Assembly (NCBI RefSeq): GCF_014217835.1
Contig: NZ_CP055263.1
Coordinates: 1,625,001-1,689,000, forward strand
DNA: 64,000 nucleotides
Source: Metabacillus sp. KUDC1714
GTDB taxonomy: Bacteria > Bacillota > Bacilli > Bacillales > Bacillaceae
Reading direction: 5' to 3'
Shown here one piece after another: positions 1 through 8,194 of this stretch (positions within the stretch are counted from its first letter, which is position 1; each line of letters begins with the position of its first letter). The translations under genes and the position numbers were made by a program. The notes below the pieces were generated by a model. That model saw only the letters and a program-made list of their open reading frames with translations, did no database searches and was not told the origin of the DNA.

Positions 1-15
1 CCATTTTTTAGTCAT
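1..15 (-). CDS. 5' end of an unidentified gene, cut by the window edge
   Basis: An ATG at 15–13 opens a minus-strand reading frame that runs off the window after five codons (M-T-K-K-W). It is preceded at the normal distance (8 nt) by an AAAGGAG ribosome binding site at 30–24, so I take it as a real start. It lies downstream of the fabZ terminator and so starts a separate unit. Too little is present to name it. Confidence 0.55.
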
Positions 16-150
16 TATAATTGCTCCTTTCACTATTATTTTTTTGGGCAGGTACTTTTTTATGTTTCCCAGATTTAATAATTTCATTCTTTACAGGGTA
101 ACGATATTATCTATATAGACATGCCGCCTTTCGATGAAACCTCTTGAATT

Positions 151-194
151 AAAAAAGAGACAAACGACCTAGTTGTGGTCAATTTGTCTCTTTG
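151..194 (-). terminator. fabZ terminator
   Basis: Read on the minus strand, a 10-bp stem (AAGAGACAAA paired with TTTGTCTCTT) closes a loop and is followed by a run of T. It begins two bases after the fabZ stop codon. Confidence 0.9.
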
Positions 195-195
195 C

Positions 196-636
196 TTATT
201 CTTCTTCTTTTTTCTCACCAAGTGCAAACATGATTTCCGCTTCACATACGATTTCGCCATCAACTGTAGCTGTTGCTTTTCCTTTTCCAAGTGCTCCTCT
301 TGAGCGGATGATTTCGACTTCAAGACGTAATTGGTCACCTGGCTTAACTTGTTTTTTGAAGCGGCAATTGTCGATACCTGTAAAAAATGCTAACCTACCG
401 CGGTTTTCCTCTTTTTTAAGCATTGCGACTGCACCTACTTGTGCAAGTGCTTCAACAATTAATACTCCAGGCATAACCGGATAATCTGGGAAGTGACCAT
501 TAAAAAATTCTTCGTTTGCTGTTACATTTTTAATACCTACCGCATGTTTTCCTTCTTCAACCTCTAAAACGCGATCAACTAATAAAAACGGGTAACGGTG
601 TGGGATAATTTCTTTAATTTGTTGGATATCTAACAT
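196..636 (-). CDS. fabZ: 3-hydroxyacyl-ACP dehydratase FabZ
   Basis: FabZ removes water from 3-hydroxyacyl-ACP in the elongation cycle of type II fatty acid synthesis, a soluble cytosolic step. The 146-residue length is normal for the family. The hotdog-fold active site is visible: His48 in the G-H-F-P motif and Glu62 in the V-E-A-L-A-Q helix. The ATG is preceded by AAGGAG at 8 nt. It is the last gene of the flhO–flhP–EpuA–fabZ run on the minus strand and ends in a strong terminator, the same neighbourhood as in B. subtilis. The family assignment is certain. Confidence 0.97.
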   Translation of the reverse strand: MLDIQQIKEIIPHRYPFLLVDRVLEVEEGKHAVGIKNVTANEEFFNGHFPDYPVMPGVLIVEALAQVGAVAMLKKEENRGRLAFFTGIDNCRFKKQVKPGDQLRLEVEIIRSRGALGKGKATATVDGEIVCEAEIMFALGEKKEEE

Positions 637-762
637 TGTATGTACTCCTTAACTATTTTTTGGGAAATACCCTCTCAGCCTCAGGGCTAACCTAGGTTTC
701 TTTTATGTATACGACAAAAGGAAGGTATTCACCTCCCCTATATGCAAAGTATAATCTTCTGT

Positions 763-1050
763 TTATTCTTTTTCAACCAAATCAATAATATGCTGCCATG
801 TTGACTCTTCAAGTGCATCTGCAGGATTACCGTTGCCAATAATACCATAGCCTACAATTAGTCCAACAAGGGTACTAAGCACCATGAAAATTAGCACGAG
901 CAAAACCCTCACCCATATCGGTATTAATCTGATACGGATACGGATTCGATTTTTATCATTTTGTTCGTTTGTGTTTTGTTCCTTCTTGGCTTTTTTTGCT
1001 TTTTTTACTTCTTCTCGGCTAGCTACTTTTGCCACGTCTTTTGCAACCAA
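763..1050 (-). CDS. Small basic membrane protein of the EpuA / 'RNA polymerase subunit beta' family
   Basis: This 95-residue protein has a charged Lys-rich N-terminal half, a basic R-I-R-I-R-I-R stretch, one transmembrane segment (about residues 47–70) and a short C-terminal tail with S-T-W-Q-H-I-I-D. This pattern matches the small family annotated as EpuA or, misleadingly, DNA-directed RNA polymerase subunit beta. Its role is not established; the name does not mean it is an RNA polymerase core subunit. The start is TTG at 1050, chosen because AGGAG lies 9 nt upstream and no ATG fits. It lies between flhP and fabZ. Confidence 0.8.
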   Translation of the reverse strand: MVAKDVAKVASREEVKKAKKAKKEQNTNEQNDKNRIRIRIRLIPIWVRVLLVLIFMVLSTLVGLIVGYGIIGNGNPADALEESTWQHIIDLVEKE

Positions 1051-1062
1051 TAGTCTAAACTC

Positions 1063-1893
1063 CTATCTTACACCATTTATTAATCCCAACATTTGGTCAC
1101 CCATTGTGATGGATTTTGCATTCATCTGATAGGAACGTTGTGAGATCATTAAATCGGTCATTTCCTTTGATAAGTCTACATTTGACATTTCAAGTGCACC
1201 TTGCTGCATTGATACTTCGTTTCGAAGCTCTCCATCTAAAAAGGTAAGCACATCACCTAGTTGATTATTGCCTAAGTCCTTTAAGCTATAGCGATTATTC
1301 CCATTTTGAACAAGCATTTGTGGGCGTTCAAATTCTACAACACCTATACCGAAAATCTGTGGAAGTTCCTCATCATTTCTCGGAACCGCTGTAATTGTCC
1401 CATCCTTTGAAATCACGAGTTCCTTAAAATTATCTTCAAACATAATTGGGTTTTGATTTTCATCAAGTACTTGATTTCCTTCAGCTGTCGCTAGCATTAA
1501 ACGATTCGTACCATCTGTTGTTGGTGATAGGTAAAGTGCACCATCTCTAGTATACTGAATTTCTCCATTAACTTCGATTTGAAAGAACTGATTTGGTACA
1601 GTTAGCGCTATATCTAATGCTCTCCCGGTTTGTTTCAGACTTCCTTGGGTAAAGACAAGACTGCTCCCGAGCTTTGCACCTGTTCCCTGACTAATCCCTA
1701 ATTCGCCATTAGTGTTTGTTTCTTCTGTCTCTTTTGTTTGATTATCATATTGCTGACGAACGAGTTCAGAAAATGATGTTTCAGTTCGTTTATAGCTTTG
1801 GGTATCGATATTAGCTAAATTGTGGCCAATGGTATCAAGCTGCTTTTGTAGCTGGCCCATTGTATTAGTCGCTGTAATCATTGAGCGTAACAT
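1063..1893 (-). CDS. flhP: Flagellar hook-basal body rod protein FlhP
   Basis: FlhP is a distal rod-type protein of the flagellar basal body, paralogous to FlhO and FlgG. The 276-residue protein has the rod-family N-terminal helix (N-L-A-N-I-D-T-Q-S-Y-K-R) and a matching C-terminal helix (M-T-D-L-M-I-S-Q-R-S-Y-Q-M) that pack together in rod proteins. AGGGGG precedes the ATG. It directly follows flhO with 15 nt between them, so the pair is surely co-transcribed. Rod proteins are exported by the flagellar type III apparatus and have no classical signal peptide, as here. Confidence 0.93.
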   Translation of the reverse strand: MLRSMITATNTMGQLQKQLDTIGHNLANIDTQSYKRTETSFSELVRQQYDNQTKETEETNTNGELGISQGTGAKLGSSLVFTQGSLKQTGRALDIALTVPNQFFQIEVNGEIQYTRDGALYLSPTTDGTNRLMLATAEGNQVLDENQNPIMFEDNFKELVISKDGTITAVPRNDEELPQIFGIGVVEFERPQMLVQNGNNRYSLKDLGNNQLGDVLTFLDGELRNEVSMQQGALEMSNVDLSKEMTDLMISQRSYQMNAKSITMGDQMLGLINGVR

Positions 1894-1908
1894 AATATGT
1901 TCCCCCTA

Positions 1909-2718
1909 TTATCTTAAGCGGCCAATTTCGTTCACGGCCTTATCCATACTTTTATCATATGCTTGTAGTACCTTTTGATTTGCTTCAAATGAACGATAAG
2001 CTGTCATCATATCTGTATAGGTTCGTCCAACATCAACCGTAGAATTTTCTAAGTGATTTTGCTTTAAGCTATATGTTATTGCCCCATTGTTGATCGCTGT
2101 AGGTAATGCCTGTTCATCAACTGTTCGAAATAATCCATTGCCTTCTTTTACTAAGTTACGGACATCATCTTCAAAGCGTACATCAATTTGTGCTACGAAC
2201 TCGTCATCAGCATCAAATATATCGCCATCAGCCGTTATTTGATAGTTGCTTGATTGAATCGATATCGGCTGACCAGTTGTTGATAAAACCTGGTTACCAT
2301 CAGAAAGTAATGTTCCATTTTCATCAAGTGTGAAATGTCCATTTTTCGTGTAGCGCTCTTCACCTGCTTGATTTTCTACTGCAAAAAGCAGTGTACCTTT
2401 TACATTTGTATCTTGGTTAAATGGTACATTTTGTTCGATAAGGGCTAGATCACTCTTTAACCCAGTTTCACGTAGCTCACCTTGAATGTTTTGACTGTTG
2501 AGTTCTTGTAAATAAACCCCTGTATTTAATGTCCCGACTGTTGCTGGAACAGAATTATTGTCCATTCTTTTTAAAAGCATCTCTGGAAATGCACGAATTG
2601 AAGATTGATCTGCTTTGTAGCCAGGTGTGTTGGAGTTTGCCATATTATTAGAAAGCATCTCCGTACGCTTTTGTTGTGTGAGCATACCTGCAGTTGCCGT
2701 ATATAAACCTCTTAACAT
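1909..2718 (-). CDS. flhO: Flagellar hook-basal body rod protein FlhO
   Basis: FlhO is a rod-family flagellar protein, with the N-terminal N-N-M-A-N-S-N-T-P-G-Y-K motif and the C-terminal Y-R-S-F-E-A-N-Q-K motif. A longer frame opens at 2754, but I place the start at 2718 (M-L-R-G-L-Y). AGGTGG lies 9 nt upstream of it, and the length then becomes 269 residues, the usual FlhO length. A perfect Spo0A-box heptamer (TGTCGAA) lies about 50 nt upstream at 2771–2765. No clear sigma-D promoter was recognised. Confidence 0.93.
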   Translation of the reverse strand: MLRGLYTATAGMLTQQKRTEMLSNNMANSNTPGYKADQSSIRAFPEMLLKRMDNNSVPATVGTLNTGVYLQELNSQNIQGELRETGLKSDLALIEQNVPFNQDTNVKGTLLFAVENQAGEERYTKNGHFTLDENGTLLSDGNQVLSTTGQPISIQSSNYQITADGDIFDADDEFVAQIDVRFEDDVRNLVKEGNGLFRTVDEQALPTAINNGAITYSLKQNHLENSTVDVGRTYTDMMTAYRSFEANQKVLQAYDKSMDKAVNEIGRLR

Positions 2719-2764
2719 GTTTAACATCCACCTCAGTTTTAAAATTCCGCACAATCTGAATTCT

Positions 2765-2771
2765 TTCGACA
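2765..2771 (-). promoter_or_regulatory. Possible Spo0A box upstream of flhO
   Basis: The heptamer TGTCGAA on the minus strand matches the core 0A box exactly. A 7-mer of this kind occurs often by chance, so this is only a candidate. Confidence 0.25.
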
Positions 2772-2900
2772 GAATTCCCTATAATTAATTATAAAGGAGA
2801 ACGACTGTTTTCTCATTACATTTTTTTAGGAAATGTATGCTATATTTTTGGGGAAATTATGAAAAGATTTAGGATGAAGGAACCATTTTTCTTTTTTCTA

Positions 2901-2930
2901 TAACAAAAGAGTCTGAAAATCAGACTCTTC
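2901..2930 (-). terminator. mbl terminator
   Basis: On the minus strand a 10-bp stem (AAGAGTCTGA with TCAGACTCTT) and a 3-nt loop are followed by TTTTGTTA. It lies just beyond the mbl stop codon. Confidence 0.9.
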
Positions 2931-2943
2931 ATCGTAATATTTA

Positions 2944-3945
2944 TTAAACTAGTTTTTTGCGCGGAAGACGATCCATATTATCTAGCATAATTCCTGTACC
3001 AATTGCAACACAATCCATTGGTGCTTCTGCAACTAGAACTGGTACCTTTAGCTCTTCAGCTAGTAGCTGGTCTAAACCATTTAATAGGGCTCCACCACCG
3101 GTTAAAATAACACCGCGATCAATGATGTCTGCAGAAAGCTCTGGTGGAGTACGCTCTAGGACGCTTTTAGCTGCTTGTACAATAACAGCAACTGATTCGC
3201 GAAGTGCTTCATGAACTTCTTTGGAATTCACTGTAATTGTTCGAGGTAGACCTGTTACCATATCACGGCCACGTATGCTTATTTCTTCATTACGTCCGCC
3301 TGGGAATACTGTTGCAACATTTACTTTAATGTCTTCAGCCGTACGTTCACCAATTAATAGCTTGTACTCACGTTTAATGTAATTTAAAATTTCGAGGTCA
3401 AACTTGTCCCCTGCCATTTTAATTGAAGAGGCGGTGACAATATCGCCCATTGATAAAACAGCGACATCTGTAGTTCCACCGCCAATATCAACTACCATAT
3501 TTCCATATGGTTGGAAGATGTCCATACCAGCACCAATTGCTGCTACTTTTGGTTCTTCCTCAAGATAAACATTTTTTCCACCGCTCTTTTCAGCTGCTTC
3601 TCTAATTGCCTTTTGTTCAACTGATGTAATATTCGTTGGGCAACAAATCAGCATGCGCGGTTTTGAAAGTAATCCTTTTACATTTAGCTTATTAATAAAG
3701 TGTTTTAACATCGCTTCTGTTACTTCAAAATCTGCAATTACACCATCTTTTAAAGGACGAATTGCAACAATATTCCCAGGAGTACGTCCTACCATACGTC
3801 TCGCTTCTTCACCAACAGCAAGAACCTTCCCTGAATTCTTGTCTAACGCAACAACCGATGGCTCATTTAGCACAATGCCTTTACCTTTAACATGTATCAA
3901 TACATTTGCTGTACCAAGATCTATACCAATATCCCTCGCAAACAT
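2944..3945 (-). CDS. mbl: MreB-like cell-shape protein Mbl
   Basis: Mbl is a bacterial actin that forms short membrane-bound filaments and directs side-wall synthesis. The sequence begins M-F-A-R-D-I-G-I-D-L-G-T-A-N, the conserved first phosphate loop. It carries the second phosphate loop D-I-G-G-G-T-T-D and the adenosine loop G-V-I-L-T-G-G-G-A. The frame extends 22 codons further upstream, but AAGGAGGA sits 10 nt before the ATG at 3945 and the resulting 333 residues equal the usual Mbl length. Adjacent spoIIID supports Mbl rather than MreB or MreBH. Confidence 0.96.
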   Translation of the reverse strand: MFARDIGIDLGTANVLIHVKGKGIVLNEPSVVALDKNSGKVLAVGEEARRMVGRTPGNIVAIRPLKDGVIADFEVTEAMLKHFINKLNVKGLLSKPRMLICCPTNITSVEQKAIREAAEKSGGKNVYLEEEPKVAAIGAGMDIFQPYGNMVVDIGGGTTDVAVLSMGDIVTASSIKMAGDKFDLEILNYIKREYKLLIGERTAEDIKVNVATVFPGGRNEEISIRGRDMVTGLPRTITVNSKEVHEALRESVAVIVQAAKSVLERTPPELSADIIDRGVILTGGGALLNGLDQLLAEELKVPVLVAEAPMDCVAIGTGIMLDNMDRLPRKKLV

Positions 3946-4099
3946 TCTATCTATATCCTCCTTGCAAATCTGCATTCCTCTAATTACTAACCTAATTAAG
4001 TATTGTATCATAAAATCATAAAAATAGTATGATTTTGTAAAATAAATTAACTAGTTTATGTAGGAATTTGTCGATTTATAGAGAATTAGATAGAAATTT

Positions 4100-4375
4100 T
4101 TATTTTACTGGTTGTTCTTCTAAAATCTCGTCCTTTTTGTACTTAAGCTTAGTTGCTTCACCACCTCGAAGATGTCTTATTGATTTATGGTAATCAAGAA
4201 TTTCCTTTACCTCATTCGCAAGATCAGGATTTATTTCAGGTAGCCTTTCCGTTAAATCTTTATGGACGGTACTTTTGGAAACTCCAAATTCCTTCGCAAT
4301 CACGCGAACTGTTTTCTTTGTCTCCACGATATACTTCCCAATCTTGATTGTGCGTTCTTTGATGTAATCGTGCAC
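4100..4375 (-). CDS. spoIIID: Sporulation transcription regulator SpoIIID
   Basis: SpoIIID is a small DNA-binding protein that activates and represses many sigma-E and sigma-K genes in the mother cell. Its helix-turn-helix is visible at about residues 24–43 (V-R-V-I-A-K-E-F-G-V-S-K-S-T-V-H). A basic region near the C-terminus also contacts DNA in the family. I chose a GTG start at 4375 (V-H-D-Y-I-K-E-R), with GGGAGG 9 nt upstream, giving 91 residues as usual. A longer frame starting at 4432 lacks this signal. Confidence 0.96.
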   Translation of the reverse strand: MHDYIKERTIKIGKYIVETKKTVRVIAKEFGVSKSTVHKDLTERLPEINPDLANEVKEILDYHKSIRHLRGGEATKLKYKKDEILEEQPVK

Positions 4376-4460
4376 ACCACTCGACCTCCCTAATATGGAT
4401 GTGAGAAGTGTGAAATGAGACTCGCATACCAAGACACTGTGGCTGACTTTCTCTTAGATG

Positions 4461-4468
4461 AATGTATG
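4461..4468 (-). promoter_or_regulatory. Possible sigma-E −10 element of spoIIID
   Basis: CATACATT on the minus strand matches the sigma-E −10 consensus CATACANT and lies 86 nt before the spoIIID start. No good −35 is visible. That would fit a promoter that also needs SpoIIID itself, as is known for spoIIID in B. subtilis, but the call rests on one element. Confidence 0.4.
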
Positions 4469-4956
4469 ATGCCTCTTTTACTGCGATTAGAATGTACACT
4501 CACGATCCCTCACCTCAAACACTCTCTTTGATAGGTTTGTAACATTTTATTAGCTTGGGTCAGAGATTATGCAAGAAAAGTCAAGAGGGACAAGGGTTTA
4601 TTTGATTTTTTTTGAATTTCATTACATTTTGGTGTGATTTTATTGGTTTTTGGAGGGTAAATAAATAGGAATTATTTTTTGCGGGATAGTTTTTGAATTT
4701 TTATTTAACTCCTTACGTTGGATTATTTCCCGAGAAATTTGTCGATGGATGGTGGGGCTTCTGAGGCTAACTTTATCAATATTTTTTAATTATAATACAT
4801 GACATGCTATTTACTCCTCATGGTATGTAGTTTGTTTTTATATTCATAATACAAATACCATATTCGTCCAGTGAAACAAACCAATATAACAATTTGTAAA
4901 GAAAAATGAATCTATTGAATTAGTAGAGTTCACGGCCATCTTACCCATTTCTATTC
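4469..4956. other. Gene-free stretch between the symporter terminator and the spoIIID promoter
   Basis: This region is AT-rich and has no frame with a credible ribosome binding site on either strand. I saw no convincing promoter, repeat or RNA signature in it. Confidence 0.5.
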
Positions 4957-5004
4957 CAAACAAAAACAAACCACAAAGCATTAAAACAACTTTGTGGTTT
5001 GTTT
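4957..5004 (-). terminator. Terminator of the symporter operon
   Basis: A perfect 15-bp stem (4964–4978 with 4990–5004) is followed on the minus strand by TTTTTGTTTGG. It lies 7 nt beyond the symporter stop codon. Confidence 0.93.
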
Positions 5005-5011
5005 ATCATTG

Positions 5012-6664
5012 CTATTTATCCATCCACACTTCTCCATCCTTATACGTCATTTGCTCAGGATAACGTAAATTCAGAACTTCTTCCTGTGTTTCAATTGAAG
5101 GAGCTTTTGTAGCAAGTGAGACGATAATATTGGTTAAGATTGCTGCTGTTGCACCAAACACACCTGCACCTGTGTCAATAATGCCGGCGATCGTGAAACC
5201 GCCGTATTTTGAGGCAAAGATGTAAATGAGTGTTACCGCTAAACCGACTAGCATTCCAGAGATGACGCCTTGAGTGTTTGATCGCTTCCACCATACTCCA
5301 ATGAGAAGAGCTGGGAAGAACGTGCCAGATGCTAAGGCAAAGGCCCATGCAACGATCTGTGTAATTGCACCTGGTGGGTTTAGAGCGATTAATCCCGCGA
5401 ACAAGGTTGCTATAACAATCGACCAACGAGCGACAGCTAAACGATTTTTTTCGCTTGCATTTGGCTTCAATACACGATAGTAAATGTCATGGGCAAAGGA
5501 AGACGAAATGGCAATCATTAAGCCACCTGCTGTTGATAGGGCTGCAGCCATTGCTCCTGCAGCAACTAAGCCAATTACGAACATACCGAGGTTTGCAATC
5601 TCAGGTGTTGCCATAACGACAATATCATTTGAGATGATCAGCTCACTCCATTGGAGGATACCATCGCCATTTCCATCAGCAATTTGTAGTTTGCCTGTAT
5701 TTACCCAAGATTCGGTCCATGCGGGTAATTCGGAAAGCTTTTTACCCGCTACATTTGTCATTAAAATAAAGCGAGAAAACGCAGCATAGGCAGGTGCTGA
5801 TAAATATAATAGTCCGATGAAGAGAAGTGCCCATGCACCAGACCATCTTGCAGCTTTCATCGTTGAAACGGTATAAAAACGGACAATAACATGAGGGAGT
5901 CCTGCTGTTCCTGCCATTAATGTAAACATTAGCGCTAGGAACTGCCACTTCGTACCATTTGTAAAGGGAGCAAAATATTCTGAGATACCTAGCTGTCGAT
6001 CTAGTTCACCCATTTCTTCTACAATTTTACCGTAGGATAGCCAAGGGGCTGGGTTGCTCGTAATTTGAAGTGACATAAAAATAACAGGAATTAGATATGC
6101 AATGATTAAAATTAAGTACTGAGCAACCTGTGTCCAGGTAATCCCCTTCATTCCACCGAAGGCCGCGTAAAATGCGATTAAAACAACGCCAATCATCGTG
6201 CCAATTTTTGCATCAATTTCAAAAAGACGCCCGATAACAACTCCTGATCCAGATAATTGCCCAATTGAATAGGTGAAACTAATGATAATTGTACAAATCG
6301 CTGCAATGACACGTGCTGCATGGCTATTATAGCGATCCCCAATAAATTCAGGTACAGTGTAGCGACCATATTTCCTTAGCTGAGGCGCTAATAGAAAGGT
6401 AAGGAGTAAATATCCACCAGTCCAGCCCATAATATAAGCAAGTCCATCAAACCCTAGCAACATAATCGTTCCAGCCATACCGATAAAGGATGCTGCACTC
6501 ATCCAGTCAGCACCAATCGCCATTCCATTAAAAATAGGTGGCACACCACGCCCTGCTACATAAAAATCTGAAGTTTCTTTAGCAGTATTATAAATTGCAA
6601 TACCAATATATAAAGCAAATGTTAACAGAATGATAGTTAAAGAAACGATAAATTGTGTGTCCAA
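5012..6664 (-). CDS. Sodium:solute symporter (acetate/monocarboxylate ActP-YwcA type)
   Basis: A 550-residue polytopic carrier of the sodium:solute symporter family, probably with 13 transmembrane segments. The N-terminal part (D-F-Y-V-A-G-R-G-V-P, then G-A-D-W-M-S-A-A-S-F-I-G) is typical of the acetate/monocarboxylate branch. The substrate cannot be fixed from sequence alone. Residues 330–341 form a textbook EF-hand calcium loop (D-G-N-G-D-G-I-L-Q-W-S-E) in a loop between membrane segments, treated separately below. The start is TTG at 6664 with AAGGGGG 7 nt upstream. It is the last gene of a three-gene operon with two small membrane proteins and ends in a strong terminator. Confidence 0.9.
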   Translation of the reverse strand: MDTQFIVSLTIILLTFALYIGIAIYNTAKETSDFYVAGRGVPPIFNGMAIGADWMSAASFIGMAGTIMLLGFDGLAYIMGWTGGYLLLTFLLAPQLRKYGRYTVPEFIGDRYNSHAARVIAAICTIIISFTYSIGQLSGSGVVIGRLFEIDAKIGTMIGVVLIAFYAAFGGMKGITWTQVAQYLILIIAYLIPVIFMSLQITSNPAPWLSYGKIVEEMGELDRQLGISEYFAPFTNGTKWQFLALMFTLMAGTAGLPHVIVRFYTVSTMKAARWSGAWALLFIGLLYLSAPAYAAFSRFILMTNVAGKKLSELPAWTESWVNTGKLQIADGNGDGILQWSELIISNDIVVMATPEIANLGMFVIGLVAAGAMAAALSTAGGLMIAISSSFAHDIYYRVLKPNASEKNRLAVARWSIVIATLFAGLIALNPPGAITQIVAWAFALASGTFFPALLIGVWWKRSNTQGVISGMLVGLAVTLIYIFASKYGGFTIAGIIDTGAGVFGATAAILTNIIVSLATKAPSIETQEEVLNLRYPEQMTYKDGEVWMDK

Positions 6665-6758
6665 TCAAGATCCCCCTTATTGTCACAAGTATTCTTTGAC
6701 TCATCAGTAAGTAATTATATCAACCCATTGTTGCTCTATATAAACCCCTTGTCCATCT

Positions 6759-7061
6759 TTAATGATCTAACGTTTTACCAGCACTTAACTGCTCATTTTT
6801 ACTTTCATCAATTCCGTATTTCCGATCAATTGAATCACTGACTTTTGCATTAACAAATAATAATAGAATAAAAACAACGACAGCACCTTGTGCTCCCATA
6901 AAATAATGAAAAGGAAAGCCATTAATACTAAATTTACTAAAAAACTCAGCAAATAAAACAACACCAAAAGAGGATAGAAACCCAATAATTAAATAAATGA
7001 CAATATTTCGTGTGCGCTCTTTAAAGTATGCATCTGCCACTTTCTTATCAATTTTCTTCAT
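6759..7061 (-). CDS. Small membrane subunit of the symporter (DUF4212-type)
   Basis: A 100-residue protein with two transmembrane segments (about 22–43 and 52–70) joined by a short loop, then a charged cytosolic tail. The G-F-P-F-H-Y-F-M-G-A-Q-G loop motif and the following A-K-x-x-D-x-I-D segment resemble DUF4212, the small subunit found beside sodium/substrate symporters. DUF485 is the alternative family, since YwcB accompanies YwcA in B. subtilis. GGAGG precedes the ATG at 7 nt. Position directly upstream of the large carrier supports a two-component transporter. Confidence 0.82.
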   Translation of the reverse strand: MKKIDKKVADAYFKERTRNIVIYLIIGFLSSFGVVLFAEFFSKFSINGFPFHYFMGAQGAVVVFILLLFVNAKVSDSIDRKYGIDESKNEQLSAGKTLDH

Positions 7062-7134
7062 TAAGCCACCTCCGAGTGATTTCCTGAAAAATAAGGTAAA
7101 GTAAAGACATTCTTCGGTTACGGATTGCTGCTAG

Positions 7135-7317
7135 TTAAGATAAGCTAAAAATAAATTTAACGGTTTCAAAAAATGGTGCTGGGACAAGTGCTATTTGTAC
7201 AATGAAGTAGAGTAGTAGTGATAAGATAGGTATTAGTAAAAATTGAGGTTTTCGTTTGCGTAAGCCCATTACTAGGCTAAATCCCGTTATTAATAACATA
7301 ATCAATAAAATCGTCAA
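7135..7317 (-). CDS. Short two-helix membrane protein, first gene of the symporter operon
   Basis: Not recognised. A longer frame opens at 7377, but the only strong ribosome binding site (AAAGGAGGG, 7336–7328) sits inside it and lies 9 nt before a TTG at 7317. Starting there gives a 60-residue protein made almost wholly of two hydrophobic segments (about 2–17 and 26–46) joined by a basic R-K-R-K turn. It lies 73 nt upstream of the DUF4212 gene in the same direction and is probably part of the symporter operon. It may be a fitting subunit, but this is inference from position only. Confidence 0.55.
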   Translation of the reverse strand: MTILLIMLLITGFSLVMGLRKRKPQFLLIPILSLLLYFIVQIALVPAPFFETVKFIFSLS

Positions 7318-7373
7318 TGGTTCTAACCCTCCTTTTGTAAGCGTTAACATTATTATTCGATAAAGTGAGACTT

Positions 7374-7513
7374 CCATCGGTGGGGGTTTTCTTCATCCCC
7401 CACCGATGGTTAGCGAAACTTATCGGATCTTTACGGGCAGTTATCTCCCACTTATCTTCTTTGTTTCTCTCGAATCTTGAAGTGGAAGTCTTACTGCCCG
7501 TTAAGAATGGGAT
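7374..7513. repeat. Composite inverted-repeat element
   Basis: Two inverted repeats lie side by side. The first is a perfect 13-bp stem (7374–7386 with 7397–7409) around a 10-nt loop. The second is a longer imperfect stem (acgggcag at 7433–7440 with ctgcccgt at 7494–7501, continued by cccactt and aagtgg further in). No T run follows either stem on either strand, so they are not simple terminators. The layout suggests a dispersed element or a structured RNA. Confidence 0.55.
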
Positions 7514-7729
7514 AAAAAGAACCTCCTCCTATTATCTTGTACTAAATATTCGATCAGTTTTATTATGAGACCCATATATCAATCGGTCAACAGAAGTTGG
7601 CTAAAAAAGGATATTTGTCATATGGTTTTTTCTCGACATGGTTCGAGGATAACGCTTTAAACAAAGTATATTTTGGAATCTCATAGCAAGTTTGCTAGAT
7701 TTTTGATACTTTTTATTAAGGAGGTTAAC

Positions 7730-8153
7730 ATGAAAAGCTATAAGCGTTTCTTTTTACTAATTTGCTTTCTATTATATGTGTGTGTACTCTTTTATTTATT
7801 ATTTTTCTCTTCATATAGACAATCTGTAGAGGGACTGCTCACATAATATTAGGCCTTTTCAAACAATACTAGGCTATTTTTCTAATTTCGATGGACTATC
7901 AATTACGGATCAATTTGTAGGGAATGTCCTGGCATTTGTTCCATTTGGTTTCCTTTTACCGTTTTTCATTCCTAGGTTAGGATCTTTTATCCGTATGGTA
8001 GGGTGTACTATTGCCTTTTCTTTTTCAGTCGAAATCGCTCAGCTGATATTCCGTGTGGGGGCGTTTGATGTAGATGATTTACTATTGAATACATTCGGCG
8101 GGGTCATTGGTTTTTTATTATCGAAGGTTTTTAACAAAAAAAATCGAGGCTGA
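7730..8153 (+). pseudogene. VanZ-like membrane protein, frameshifted
   Basis: AAGGAGG at 7718 precedes an ATG at 7730 that opens a hydrophobic N-terminus of 38 residues ending at TAA 7844–7846. In the +1 frame the sequence then continues as a clear VanZ-family protein (N-I-R-P-F-Q-T-I, then G-N-V-L-A-F-V-P-F-G-F-L-L-P, then S-V-E-I-A-Q and D-V-D-D-L-L-L-N-T) to TGA 8151–8153. The +1 frame has a stop at 7827–7829, so the shift must lie between 7830 and 7843. No slippery run is present there, so a one-base loss or a sequencing error is more likely than programmed frameshifting. The gene end overlaps the spoIIQ terminator. Confidence 0.85.
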
Positions 8154-8180
8154 TCTCATTTACTTTTGAGTTCAACCTCG
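8135..8180 (-). terminator. spoIIQ terminator
   Basis: On the minus strand a 13-position stem with one G-U pair and one mismatch (GAGGTTGAACTCA with TGAGATCAGCCTC) is followed by eight T after GA. It overlaps the 3' end of the convergent vanZ pseudogene. Confidence 0.85.
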
Positions 8181-8194
8181 TATCGGATTTATCC

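Noticed and set aside
4260..4499. A 79-residue minus-strand frame overlapping spoIIID
   Set aside because: It is out of frame with spoIIID over a highly conserved coding region, so it is a shadow.
7826..7850. Programmed frameshift in the VanZ-like gene
   Set aside because: The 14-nt window has no slippery run, internal Shine-Dalgarno site or downstream structure typical of recoding.
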